A stretch of 64,000 nucleotides of DNA from Buxus sempervirens (taxonomy: Eukaryota; Streptophyta; Magnoliopsida; Buxales; Buxaceae): assembly GCA_947561395.2 (NCBI GenBank), contig OX387185.1, forward strand, positions 20,176,366 to 20,240,365, given 5' to 3'. The position numbers were made by a program, and so were the translations under genes. Under the pieces are notes generated by a model. The model was not told the DNA's origin. It ran no database searches and was given only the letters and a program-made list of their open reading frames with translations. Positions 10,368 to 19,827 of this stretch are shown here, piece after piece (the first letter of the stretch is position 1; each line of letters begins with the position of its first letter).

Positions 10368-10941
10368 TCTACCAATATTTTTGATATTTGCAGATTACCC
10401 CCTGGATTTGACATATTTGACCGATTTGATACTGAGATATTTGCAGATTGCCCCCCTGCGCAATTTTGGTTTTTAATCTCTGAGATATTTGGCAGATTTT
10501 GGATATTTACGGATTGCCCCTTGAGATATTTTTCTGCGTTTCTTGCCACGTGTGCAGTTTTCGGCATTGCTGCCCGGAAACTTCAACAGCTCATATCTCC
10601 CTCATCTGGACTCCGATTCGAGCAAACTCAGTTGCGTTAGAACCGTATCGGAGCCCACCATCCAATGGTATAGGGGTAAGCATCTAGTTTAGGGTTTAAC
10701 AAAAAGTCAACTTTCGGCTTCCCCTCAAGTTTGACCGGCCTGTAAATCCTTCATCCGGGCCCCGATTCCTGCAAACTCACTTGCGTTGGAACCGTGTCGG
10801 GATTCTCTATCCATTGAGATAAAACGAGGTGGCCAATTTTCACTTGATCAAAAAGTCAACTTTTGCCCCCTTAGGGTTTGACTTTTCAACTAGGGTTCAC
10901 ACTTCTGGCGCTTCTGGGAGCTAAAAAATGAGGTGCTTACA

Positions 10942-11249
10942 ATGAGCAATCAAATGGAAATAATAGGTGGAATCATGGGTATCATCTTAGGGATGCTATG
11001 GAATAGTTTAGGAAGATGTTTCCACCACCATTCCGAGGACGTCGTGATCCCATGGAGGTTGAGAGATGGCTACTGAGGCTAGAGAAGATCTTTGAGGCAA
11101 TTGATTTCCCAGAGGACAGCAAGGTGAGACTTGCTACTTATGTTCTGGTGGGAGAGGTAGATTTTTGGTGGAAATCTACTCACAGGGAGATCATTGATGC
11201 AGGACTGGATATTACATGGGACCTATTCATTGAGAGGTTCTATAAGTAG
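10942..11249 (+). pseudogene. Ty3/gypsy gag fragment
   Basis: From 11016 the product FRGRRDPMEVERWLLRLEKIF..ATYVLVGEVDFWW..FIERFYK is the start of a retrotransposon gag domain of the kind found in chromovirus-like Ty3/gypsy elements. Just upstream, in frame, a TAG sits where a Gln is likely (ME*FRK). It is flanked by the A1 LTR on the left and LTR C on the right, so only about 80 residues survive. It is probably the oldest layer of this nest. Confidence 0.75.
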
Positions 11250-11596
11250 TGTAAGCACCCAAATTTTGATCAAACCAAAAAACGTGCTAATAACCGCAAA
11301 ACCCCGAAACAGGTCTGAACCCTAAGGAGCAAGAAATGTCTTTTTTGGTCTGAGCTTGAATTGATCACCATACCCTATTCAAATGGGTTGGAAATCTTGA
11401 TACGGTTCCAACGCAACTGGGTTTGCATGAATTAGAGCTCGGATAAAGAAGTTATGGTCAAAACACTCTCGAGGGCAAAACTGTAATTAAATGCAGAAAA
11501 CTAGCCACATGGCAAATGTGCAAACTACGCTTGCCAAGTGGAAAATTAAAGTGCGAAAAGACAAAATAGGAAAAGGACAAAACACAAGAAAATATC

Positions 11597-12091
11597 TTGA
11601 TTTCTCTCATTAATGAGAAATCATGAATGGGATTTCTCTCATTAATGAGAGATCTTTCATTAGTGAGAGACCATCATGAGAGATCTCTCATTAATGAGAG
11701 ACCATAAATGAGATTTCTTTCATTAATGATAAAACATAGATGAGATATCTCTCATTAATGAGAGATCATGAGAGAAAACTGGCCACGTGGCAAATGTGCA
11801 AACCACGTTTACCAAGTGGTAAATTAACGGACAAAACATAAATACCAATGAGATTTCTCTCATTAATGAGAGAACATAAATGAGATTTCTCTAATTAATG
11901 AGAGAACATGGAGGAGATTTCGCTCATTAATGAGAGATCATGAGATTTCTCTCATTAATGAGAGATCATGAGAAAAAACTAGCCACGTGGCAAATGTATG
12001 AACCACGTTTGCCAAGTGGCAAATTAAAGGACAAAGCACAAATATCAATGAGAGATCATGATTGAGATTTCTCTCATTAATGAGAGCTCCC
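11597..12091 (+). promoter_or_regulatory. LTR C palindrome array (32-bp period)
   Basis: Eleven copies of a palindrome centred on CTCATT|AATGAG. Centres lie near 11611, 11643, 11661, 11692, 11724, 11756, 11864, 11896, 11928, 11956 and 12078. Six of the intervals are 31-32 bp. Two interruptions are filled by a repeated segment with the box GCCACGTGGC (11782-11791, 11982-11991). The last palindrome ends roughly 11-16 bp before TATAAATA. Confidence 0.85.
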
Positions 12092-12102
12092 CTAACTTCA
12101 CT

Positions 12103-12110
12103 TATAAATA
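12103..12110 (+). promoter_or_regulatory. LTR C TATA box
   Basis: TATAAATA in the context CACTTATAAATAGGACC, followed by a CT-rich leader and a splice-donor-like AAG|GTGAGC about 294 bp downstream. Confidence 0.7.
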
Positions 12111-14755
12111 GGACCCTCCTCTCCACCACCCAAGACATACATAGGCCCCCTTCTCTATGTCCCATCTCCCCCCAACTCTCTCAAGACACTCTCCAAGGCT
12201 CCACCCACCACCACACTCCCTAAGCCTCTTAACCTCTTCCAAACCCCTCCCAATCTCCACCAATCATCTTGTTTCTTCCATCTTAATTCAGAGGGGAACC
12301 TAGAGAGCATTAGGAGTTTGAAGGGGAGGAGCTCAATGGCTGTCCATACTTCAAGGAAGCATCAATACACCCCCAATAATGCTTTTATCCCCAAGGTGAG
12401 CCTCCTCTCCAATGTTTACAGTACATATTGTGAGACATGGAAAAACAACCAAATGACTTCCTCAATCATCACATGGGCTCGATTAAATCATGGAGTCACC
12501 ACCATTCAGTTTTAGGTGTGAATGGACACCAAAAATAATTAAATAAAATACAAAGAGGAAAATTAAAGTAAAATAGCTCTACTTTAAAAAAATAAAAATA
12601 AATTAGAGATGGGTAAGGGGATTAGGTTATGAATAGGGTAAGGTGTTAGGCACCCCTATTCATCCACACAAGGTGGTTGCCAAGTATTGTTCATGTTTAA
12701 ATAAATGCTTGCTAATTAACACAATAAAAAAAAGCTTAAAAATAGTTCAACATATGCATGATTCCTCCACATGAGCAGTCCAATAAATTCTGGACACTCT
12801 CTATAGATGCATCACTTCTAGGACATTCCCAATTAATGACAATCAAAGTAAAACTTGAATACAAGCAAGTTGAAACAAATCCGGAAAATTCAGTAGAAGA
12901 TGAAACCATTGGAGCTTGAAAATCTTATTCGACCATAAATCATTCAAATCAAATGAAAATTGAATCAAACCAAAGCCATTTGAAAGATTATGTAAAGTAT
13001 AAGACTCAAGAAAATTTCCAAGTAAATCCGATTAAAAACATAAGAGATATGCTTGTTTGAAATCTGATGTTATAAGTTGATAAAAATGATAAGTGGGCAA
13101 CTTTGAAAACTTATTCGTGGAGATTGGCTCTATATAAATCTCTGAAAACTTGTATGAATGAAGTTTGAGGTGCCATATTTCAAATGAAATAGACCCCACA
13201 AAAAACTTCATTCGAATGTGACTTATGTGACCTCCCCGAACATGATTAGAGGATCACAAATTAACCCAGAATTCTGCTATTGAGCAGTTTTGAGTAAATC
13301 AAACACACAAGACACAAATGAAATCGAAAAGTCGTGAGACCAATTGGATTTGAAAGTACACTCACAAAGGAAAACACAGAAACAAAACCACTTAAATTGG
13401 ACTTAAAACGAGCAAATGGTGCTCAGTCAAAGTGATAGGTTCAGCAATCTGGCCTGAATTGACTTGTCGACTTTGATCAAGTGGTATCAAAAATACACTG
13501 CATAGCAATTGCTGAAAATTTACATACTAAAACTAGACAATCCCACCTATCACATGTCTTTGAAATCACTCGAAAATTCATCCGGATGACGAAGTTATGA
13601 GTGTTCTAAGACAGGGTACAGGTGCTGTCTTGTGTTGAAAACTTTAGGTCAAAATCAACCTAAAACAGTGAGCAAGTACGTGCGATCTAAACCAAAATCA
13701 TTTGAAAAAAATTTGAAAACCCCAGAAAAATGTAGGGCACGAATTTGGCTCAAAACTCTCATTGATTGGACAGAAAATACCAAAACCCCCAAAATAGGGC
13801 AAAAATGCCCAAAACAGAGAGACTAGACCATGAGGTCTTCTCTACTCAAAATGAACTTACTCGTATTCTTTTGAAAACCATTAAGAAATGTCCAAGAAAG
13901 ATTTAGCGTAAGGAATCGGTTCATGCATCTCATTGATTAAGAAAATGAACCGAATATGCCCGTATTGAGACAAAAAATCCCAACTTGAGAGATTAGACTA
14001 TGAAAGCTTTCTCTTAAAGATAGGATTACTTGAAAATCTTCTAAAACAGTTAGAAATAATCAAGAAACATCTAGGGTAAAGATCCGATTCATGAATCTTA
14101 TGGATTGAAGAAGATGAATCGGACGTACTTGTATTGAAACGAAAATCCCAACTTGAGAGATTAGGCTATGAAAACCTCCTCTCAAAGATAGGATTACTTG
14201 AAATCCATTTAAGGATCATAAAAAAGTTGATCGAAGGCCATTTATCTCAGATCTGTCATAATGAATACGATAGATCCAAAATATGAGCCTATTTCATCAA
14301 AACCGGTGAGATGTGTGCATGTGTAAAAAAACATCTTTTTTCGAAGGGAATGGAGATCCAATGCTATAAACAGCATGGATCTTGGTATTCTCTCCAGAAA
14401 ATGGAATCAAACTCATAATATTAATCAACACATATGAATCACAACATATAGCATTCAAATGGGGGGTTCTATAACTAGGGTTCCATTCCCATTCTCGTTT
14501 CCCCTAGCTCTCTCTTCACGTTTTACGACTAGAGAGGGTCTTGAGGTACTTTGAGATAGGAATAGGGTTCCAATCACACTCAGGCCTTACTCTAAAGAAA
14601 GGAAGAAGAAGAAACTAACCCTAGAATTTAAGAACAGAAAAATAAAAGGGTTTTAGGCTTACCTGGGATTCTGGGAGCAATGAGGCAGAGGTTCCCTTTT
14701 TCACTTGGAGCTCTTCAATCTCAAATTTCTGGCCATTTGCTTGTGGAGAGGCCTT

Positions 14756-14764
14756 CTATTTATA
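14756..14764 (-). promoter_or_regulatory. B2 LTR TATA box
   Basis: Minus-strand TATAAATAG in the context GCCTATAAATAGA, as in B1. The nearest palindrome unit is about 170 bp upstream, unlike the A family, where the gap is 11 bp. Confidence 0.7.
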
Positions 14765-14933
14765 GGCAAAGGCTAGGGCAAGGGGAACCCTAATGGTAGA
14801 CGCAAACATATGTCTAGAATCCACCCACTTAAACCCTAAGGCTATTTTCGGGAATTCCTACCTCTTAGATAGAGGTAAAACAGTAGAAAAAGTTAAAAAT
14901 CTCGGAATTTTCAAAGTTTGCAGCAAAACATTA

Positions 14934-15023
14934 GTATCCGACAACTCAGGTTGGATACAAACAAAAACCTTTGTATCCGACAGATAACAAAATAATTTGT
15001 ATCCGACAATTATTGTCCGATAC
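14934..15023 (-). promoter_or_regulatory. B2 LTR palindrome array (GTATCCGAC core)
   Basis: 25-bp units at 14934-14958 and 14999-15023, plus a degenerate unit from 14973, which is 39 bp from the first. Arms are GTATCCGAC and variants of GTCGGATAC. The same core and 39-bp step occur upstream of both B2 opposite-strand genes (15543, 19557). Confidence 0.85.
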
Positions 15024-15137
15024 ACAGGAAAAAGCTCCTATTCGAACTTTCACTTCGAATACAAAAGAAAATTTTATTTTTTAATGATTTTGGCCAATTA
15101 TTCATCTTTTTATGCAGTGCAATTTGGGGTGTCTACA

Positions 15138-15150
15138 ACTACCCCTCTTT
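15138..15150 (-). promoter_or_regulatory. B2 polypurine tract
   Basis: On the minus strand AAAGAGGGGTAGT lies immediately before the LTR start. It identifies 12429-15137 as a 3' LTR, so B2's internal region lies to the right. Confidence 0.85.
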
Positions 15151-15542
15151 GTGGGAATTGCAAAGCAATGAACAACAAAGATTAGACAAACCCAAATTGC
15201 ACTTCCTTAACCATGATTTGCTCTGTTCAATTTTGCAAAATAATTTTGGGTGAAGATTTGCCAAAAAGCCCTAACTTTAGGGGGGGGGGCATTTCTCCAA
15301 GCCGTCTTAAGTTCCACTGAGCTCTCGTGGCTATGAAGTGGATTTTAATACCAAAATAAGATTTTTGAAAACTGATTTTGTAGCAAACCATATCAGAAAA
15401 ATTGACTGAATATTCCCTTTGATTTTTTTATTTTTTCTTTTTTTTTCTTTCTTTTTCTTTTTCTCTTTTTCCCTTTTTTCCTTTTTTTTTAATTTTTTTC
15501 CTTTTTTCTTTTTTTTTTTCCTTTTTTTCTTTTTTTCTGTTT
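15151..15542. other. B2 3' non-coding region with T-rich tract
   Basis: Between the polypurine tract and the internal array there is AT-rich sequence, then a low-complexity poly-pyrimidine run at about 15420-15540 on the plus strand. Poly-Phe or poly-Lys ORFs across it are artefacts of composition. Nothing else is seen. Confidence 0.7.
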
Positions 15543-15606
15543 GTATCCAAAATTTGTGTTCGGATATAAAAGCTTCCCTTTGTATCCAACATGAGTTGTC
15601 GGATAC
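15543..15606 (+). promoter_or_regulatory. Palindrome array at promoter of B2 mobile-domain gene
   Basis: Two 25-bp units, 15543-15567 and 15582-15606, start 39 bp apart. The second has arms GTATCCAAC and GTCGGATAC. TATATA follows at 15614, 7 bp after the last unit. The array faces the opposite way to B2's own transcription and precedes the mobile-domain gene. Confidence 0.8.
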
Positions 15607-17017
15607 AAAGGGTTATATACCTGCGCGTGCGATCGCGACTTGCATTCTGTTTCTTTCTTCTCCGAACGCTTAGATCGGATACAGACTTCTCCTTCCCCGA
15701 TGACGAACACTTGCTTCCGGCTAGTTTCTGAGATTTCCGGCGAGCTCCATCAACTCCGGCGACACCCCTCAACTCAGAAAATCCACCGTGACTCCAGCGA
15801 ATGGTATTGTCGAGCCCTAGCTCGGTTTCGATTTTAAACCCTTGTTTTCCTTAACTCCAAGTGAAATCCCTTGCTTGGTGTCTTCTAATTTCTGGCAATA
15901 ACCCTCTGCAGTTGATTTGTGATTCCAACCTCTGTTAGCTCCTGGTTTGTTCAAATTGGAATTTTGTTCACAAATCAGGTATGCCCGATCCACCCTTTCA
16001 GCTATCTCTTTTTTTATTTTTATTTTTATTATTGATTACATGCTTATGAAGATTTGACTCATACATGGTTTCTTATTGAATGACATGCTTGATTCATTTG
16101 AATATCCTGCTGTGATCGTATGGGTGCTGATGCCTTCTACTGGTTGATTCGGATTTCTTTTCTGAAAATGATTTACTGTGCTGAATTTCTCCACATTCGA
16201 TTGATTGTATTTTCATGGTTCTCCCTTGTAAATATTGATCAGATAAAACTTGTATTGTGGTGTGGCTTGTTTTCCTGATCTGCATGCTGTTTTGGTAATC
16301 TCTGAAATATGTGTGCAACCTCGTGCCATCCAATTGACAATGACCGAGAACATTGGCTTGTTTTCCGGTGGTGATTTCCAACTGTAACCACCTCCACTGG
16401 CTACTACCCATGATTCCATTGGGCATAAATCCCTTCGAGACTCTGCCTTTGCATTCCCATTTTGAAGCAGAGTATGATCAAACTGAACATGATTTTTCTT
16501 TGATCCAATCTTATCCATATACCATGCTGTTATCTGTTCTTCTTCTTCTTCTTCTTTTCTTTTTTCACAATCTGCCTTGACACCCCAATTCGACTTTAGT
16601 ATGCTTTTGATCAGGGCGGTGCTTCAACTGCCCGGATTTTTCTATGATTTGTTCTTGAAAAATCCTTGCTTTATGGATTCCATGATTAATTCCACACTTT
16701 GCATGACCACCCCGAATTTGGTGTCCTGGTAGTCCTTGAAGTATGCTTACAATTCTTGACTTGTGTCCTGAGATTCTATGAGATTAATTGCATGCAATTC
16801 TTGCTGGGACTTCTTTATGCAATATTTATCCCTTCACTTTGCACATTTGTTCTGCTTTACTAAGTACACCTTGTAGTTTTTTCTTTCTTCATCTGGTAAT
16901 CCTGAAAACAAATTAGGAAAGATTAAGCTTTATAGACATTTTTAGGATTAGAACAATATTGGAAGTCAAAATTTATGATAAACAATTAAATATAAAACAC
17001 TTCCCTGTTTCCTATAG
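15607..17017 (+). other. 5' untranslated/intron region of B2 mobile-domain gene
   Basis: This lies downstream of TATATA (15614). A GC-richer stretch (15620-15830) with CCGGCGAGCTCC resembles a plant first exon. AT-rich, T-rich sequence follows, ending in the acceptor TTTCCTATAG|ATGGCTAGG at 17017/17018. Exon boundaries within it cannot be fixed by eye. Confidence 0.45.
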
Positions 17018-19370
17018 ATGGCTAGGAGTTGTTCCCGTGTGTGAGAGGAGGTTGATCCAGCTAATCAGCCTTTCATTTTCCAGACGTTGAGATTGGGATC
17101 CGTCCATCTGATTTCGTTATGATCACTGGTATCCCACTGGTGGGGTAGACTATTGTGATGGATCGGCCTTCTGCTGCAGACATCAGCTTTCTTCTGGGAT
17201 ATGCAGTCTTACTCAATGACGCTTGGGACGGGAGGAGTGGCAGACTCTCTACCAGCTGGCTGCGTAGTAGCCTTGTTGATCACTTTGAGGGGAGGCATGC
17301 GACCATCACTGCGGAGGCTGAGGACTTTGCACCTATTTTCCGGCACATTTTCTTGCTGATGCTCGGGTGCTGCTTCTTCCAGGAGGACATGACTGCGGTT
17401 AGTCTTGTTTTCTAAGATGCCCTGAGTGACCTCCGTCAGACTAGGCGATTGGCATGGGGTCGGCTCATATATGGGACCATCTTGGCTGGACTATGCCAAG
17501 CCATCCGTGGTATGGCCGGTCCGAGAGGAGATGGTGTTAGTTGCCGATTCTTCTAGTAGATATTACAGGTATTGACTGCCTTTGTTTTATTCCAAAACTT
17601 TATCCTTCCACCCCTAACTGGTTTTTCTCTTTCCAGATATTCATGTATACTTACATGACTTATTTCTGTCCATCTCCTGTGCCTGATGTTGATGAGTTCC
17701 CCGTAGCCATACGGTGGTCTGTGCTTGATAGGGATGTAGATAGGAGCCAGCCCTGTTCAACTCGGGTTCACCTGGACCGTACCCGACGATCCGATGTAAA
17801 ATTCCTTAACCCTTTATTTCTTGTATCTTTCTTTCAGGCCTTTGTCAATTCTTGACATTCCTCTTCTTCTTTGCAGCTCTTGTTGGCCCACTTTGAGGAT
17901 GTGGTTGACGGGGTGGCTCGTGAGCTCATAGTACAGGACGCTTTTGATCGGGATGTTCGACGCCAGCCCTACCAGTGCTTCCTTGGGAGGCTTGGTAGGG
18001 TTATGTATCTAGGCGAGCGATTGTACTATCAGCACACAGCCGTGCCTCGTATTCCGGTTCCTCCTCCTCCTGTGGGTCCTACTACCCTTATGCCTGAGTT
18101 TGATGTTGGCTAGTTTGACCAGTGGGAGGATGCAGAGGGGCTTACAGCAGCTGGAGAGTACGATGAGTGGTTCCGCAGAGTATCTATCGGATGCCTGATG
18201 GATCGGCCTACTCGGGCGGGAGTGATTGAGATCGGCGGGATCTTCATCCAGGTCCTCGATGATACTGTAAGTTTACGATCTGCCTTTTCCATCTCATTTC
18301 CTTCAATTTAGCATTTATGACTTTAATCCCGTTCTTATTGGCAGGTAGAGGAGTTGAATGCTCTGCGAGACTGGTTTCAGAGTCAGCGGGCCGCAGTTGA
18401 TGACTTGATTGCTGAGCACGATGCAACCGTGGCTCAGAGAGATGCTCGGATCAGAGAGCTGGAGGCTCTAGTTGTAGAGAGGGACAGCCGGATCTCGGAA
18501 TTGGAGGTTGAGCTTAGGACTAGACAGGTATCTAGTTTTCTATATTTTTATTTCTCCTTTCTGTATTTCTCCGTCACTCTGATATGAATTACTTGATTTT
18601 TGCAGGCTTATTCACAGAGTCCAGCTCATGCCCATGACTAGGTATGTTTCCTTTAGGATTTTGATATCTTTTATTTCTGCAAATTGATACTGATTCTTGT
18701 CCATTCATGATTTTCAAGATTTTGACCATCCAGGCCCTTCTACCTCTGTGGGGGTTGCTTTGGGTACCGATGATGCTCCTCCTAAGCCAGTTCTTACAGT
18801 TCATGGTTCATCTCCAGCTACTGATTCCGATGTCATCCCGGTCACTGGTCCTGCTTCCACCTCATCCCCTGCTCCTGCTTCTACCGCAGATCCTGCTGGT
18901 GCATCTCCTCCCGTGATCGTTCCTGATCCTACAGTTCTTGCTGCAGATATCCCTGGTAAGCTTGCTTTAATTTCACTTCTTTGGTTGATTATGACATTTC
19001 AAATTCTAACTTCATTTCCATTAAAACAGTTGTTCCTGTCCCTAATCCTCTTCCTACTGTTGCCGAGACCTCTGGAGCTGTGGGAGTTGAGACTTCTTTG
19101 GCTGAGTATCCAGAGGCGTCTGTTCCTCCGGCTGGGCTTGCTCCTTTTGAGCCTGAGGCTTCTACATCAGACTCTGTTCCTACGGGCCCATTCCCTGACA
19201 ACTCGACTTACAACTATACATACCAGATTCAGTCCGTTCTGGGCCAGATGCCTTGCTGCGCTGCTGATTGTATCATGACCCATGTCTTCGGGAGCCGACG
19301 ATCTCGAGGTAGAGGCTGCAACGGAGCACGTGGTAGAGGACGTGGGGATGGTCCTGCAGAGGAACAGTAG
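17018..19370 (+). pseudogene. Plant mobile domain (MAIN-like) gene, intron-bearing, inside B2 in antisense
   Basis: The plus strand shows an exon-intron gene. Likely exons are 17018-17568, 17637-17795, 17877-18266, 18345-18527, 18606-18641, about 18717-18955 and 19030-19370, with GT..AG borders such as TTACAG|GTATTG and TTGCAG|CTCTTG. The product has EIGIRPSDFVMITGIPLVG, a helical DFAPIFRHIFLLMLG segment and RRLAWGRLIYGTILAGLCQA, matching the pattern of plant mobile domain proteins (MAIN family, also linked to transposases). An arginine/glutamate coiled coil (18345-18527), a Pro/Ser/Thr-rich part and an RG-rich tail (GRGRGDG) follow. In-frame stops occur near 17149, 17413 and 17553. It is oriented against B2's pol. 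Extra ORFs, some with such a domain, are known in Tat elements. Confidence 0.7.
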
Positions 19371-19556
19371 ATTAGGATCTCTTGTATATTTACATTATCC
19401 TTGTAAAAATGAAATTCATATATAAGAGAAACTTTTCATTCATTGTTTCTTGCTCTTTTCTTTTCATTTTTTGCAATTATAAAATGTGCACAGGTAATAC
19501 AGGGAAAATTTTTTGAACTTTTTCTTCCTTTCCCTTTTTTTTCTTCTTTTTTTTTG
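19371..19556 (+). other. 3' end of mobile-domain gene and T-rich spacer
   Basis: AT-rich sequence after the TAG at 19368-19370, with an AAATGAAATTC stretch that could serve for polyadenylation, followed by a T-rich run leading into the next palindrome array. No ORF is supported. Confidence 0.4.
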
Positions 19557-19698
19557 GTATCCGACATATCAGGTCAGCAAAGGCAAGCTTCTTTTGTATC
19601 CGACAAGAGATATTGGATACAAATAGTATTCTTTGTATCCGATATATTTTGTTAGATATAAAAGGAATACTTTGTATCTGATCTGACATGTCGGATAC
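19557..19698 (+). promoter_or_regulatory. Palindrome array at promoter of B2 DUF7745 gene
   Basis: Four 25-bp units start at 19557, 19596, 19635 and 19674, exactly 39 bp apart. Arms are GTATCCGAC and GTCGGATAC, with one arm decayed in the first unit. TATAAAA begins at 19711, 12 bp after the last unit, close to the 11-bp gap of A-family LTR promoters. Confidence 0.85.
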
Positions 19699-19710
19699 AA
19701 TTAATTGTAT

Positions 19711-19717
19711 TATAAAA
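19711..19717 (+). promoter_or_regulatory. TATA box of B2 DUF7745 gene
   Basis: TATAAAA lies 12 bp after the palindrome array and 117 bp before the ATG at 19828. It gives this gene a private promoter independent of the LTR. Confidence 0.6.
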
Positions 19718-19827
19718 TCAACAGGCCTCGGGATGTGCGTCATTTTGACGACCTTTTGAGTTTAGAAAACCCCCTTTCTTCTTTTTTCCTCCCTCAACTT
19801 AATTCTAGCAAGCTCCATTCATCCCTA

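Larger units (their letters stand above)
2805..10941 (-). mobile_element. Element A1: rearranged Tat/Ogre-type Ty3/gypsy element
   Basis: On the minus strand the order is LTR (10941 to 7632), primer site, leader, accessory ORF1, two kinds of tandem repeat, gag fragment and pol fragment. At 2804 it is cut by B1. The order matches the complete element A2. Two internal deletions relative to A2 are visible: about 445 bp within ORF1, and about 4.4 kb fusing gag to the start of pol. It cannot code for its own movement. The pol remainder and the 3' LTR would lie left of the window. Confidence 0.85.
7632..10941 (-). repeat. A1 5' LTR, about 3.3 kb
   Basis: It starts at 10941 with TGTAAGCACCTCATTTTT and ends at 7632 just before the primer site. 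Same family as the A2 LTRs (3151 bp), but many indels apart. It contains a duplicated 60-bp upstream block, an ABRE/G-box-like ACACGTGGC (10545-10553), palindrome arrays at 10163-10367 and 8669-8812, TATAAATAG at 10151-10143, and a donor-like AAG|GTATG at 9872. Inserted next to a gag scrap at 10942. Confidence 0.85.
11250..12428 (+). repeat. LTR C, 5' 1179 bp, interrupted by B2
   Basis: It begins TGTAAGCACCCAAATTTTG directly after the gag scrap. It shares with the A LTRs a block around CAACGCAACTGGGTTTGC (11393-11457), but is otherwise different. It carries CTCTCATTAATGAGAG palindromes, three ACGT/CATG-core boxes (11504, 11782, 11982), TATAAATA at 12103 and a donor-like CAAG|GTGAGC at 12396/12397. 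Its 3' end is missing because the B2 LTR starts at 12429. Confidence 0.75.
12429..15137 (-). repeat. B2 3' LTR (family B), 2709 bp
   Basis: On the minus strand it starts TGTAGACACCCC at 15137 after a polypurine tract and ends CATGTCTCACA at 12429, matching both ends of the B1 LTR. It includes a palindrome array (14934-15023), TATAAATAG at 14764-14756 and a donor-like CCCAG|GTAAGCC at 14662. It contains a single copy of the CGTAAAACGTGAAGAG-type segment duplicated in B1. Left flank is LTR C. Confidence 0.85.

Noticed and set aside
15419..15772. ORFs on both strands encoding poly-Phe or poly-Lys proteins
   Set aside because: They are produced by a T-rich low-complexity tract; no conserved domain or start context.
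19557..19698. Regularly spaced palindromes resembling a CRISPR array
   Set aside because: The spacers are not unique protospacer-like sequences, the units are imperfect, the context is a plant retrotransposon, and no cas gene is present. They fit promoter-linked repeats.
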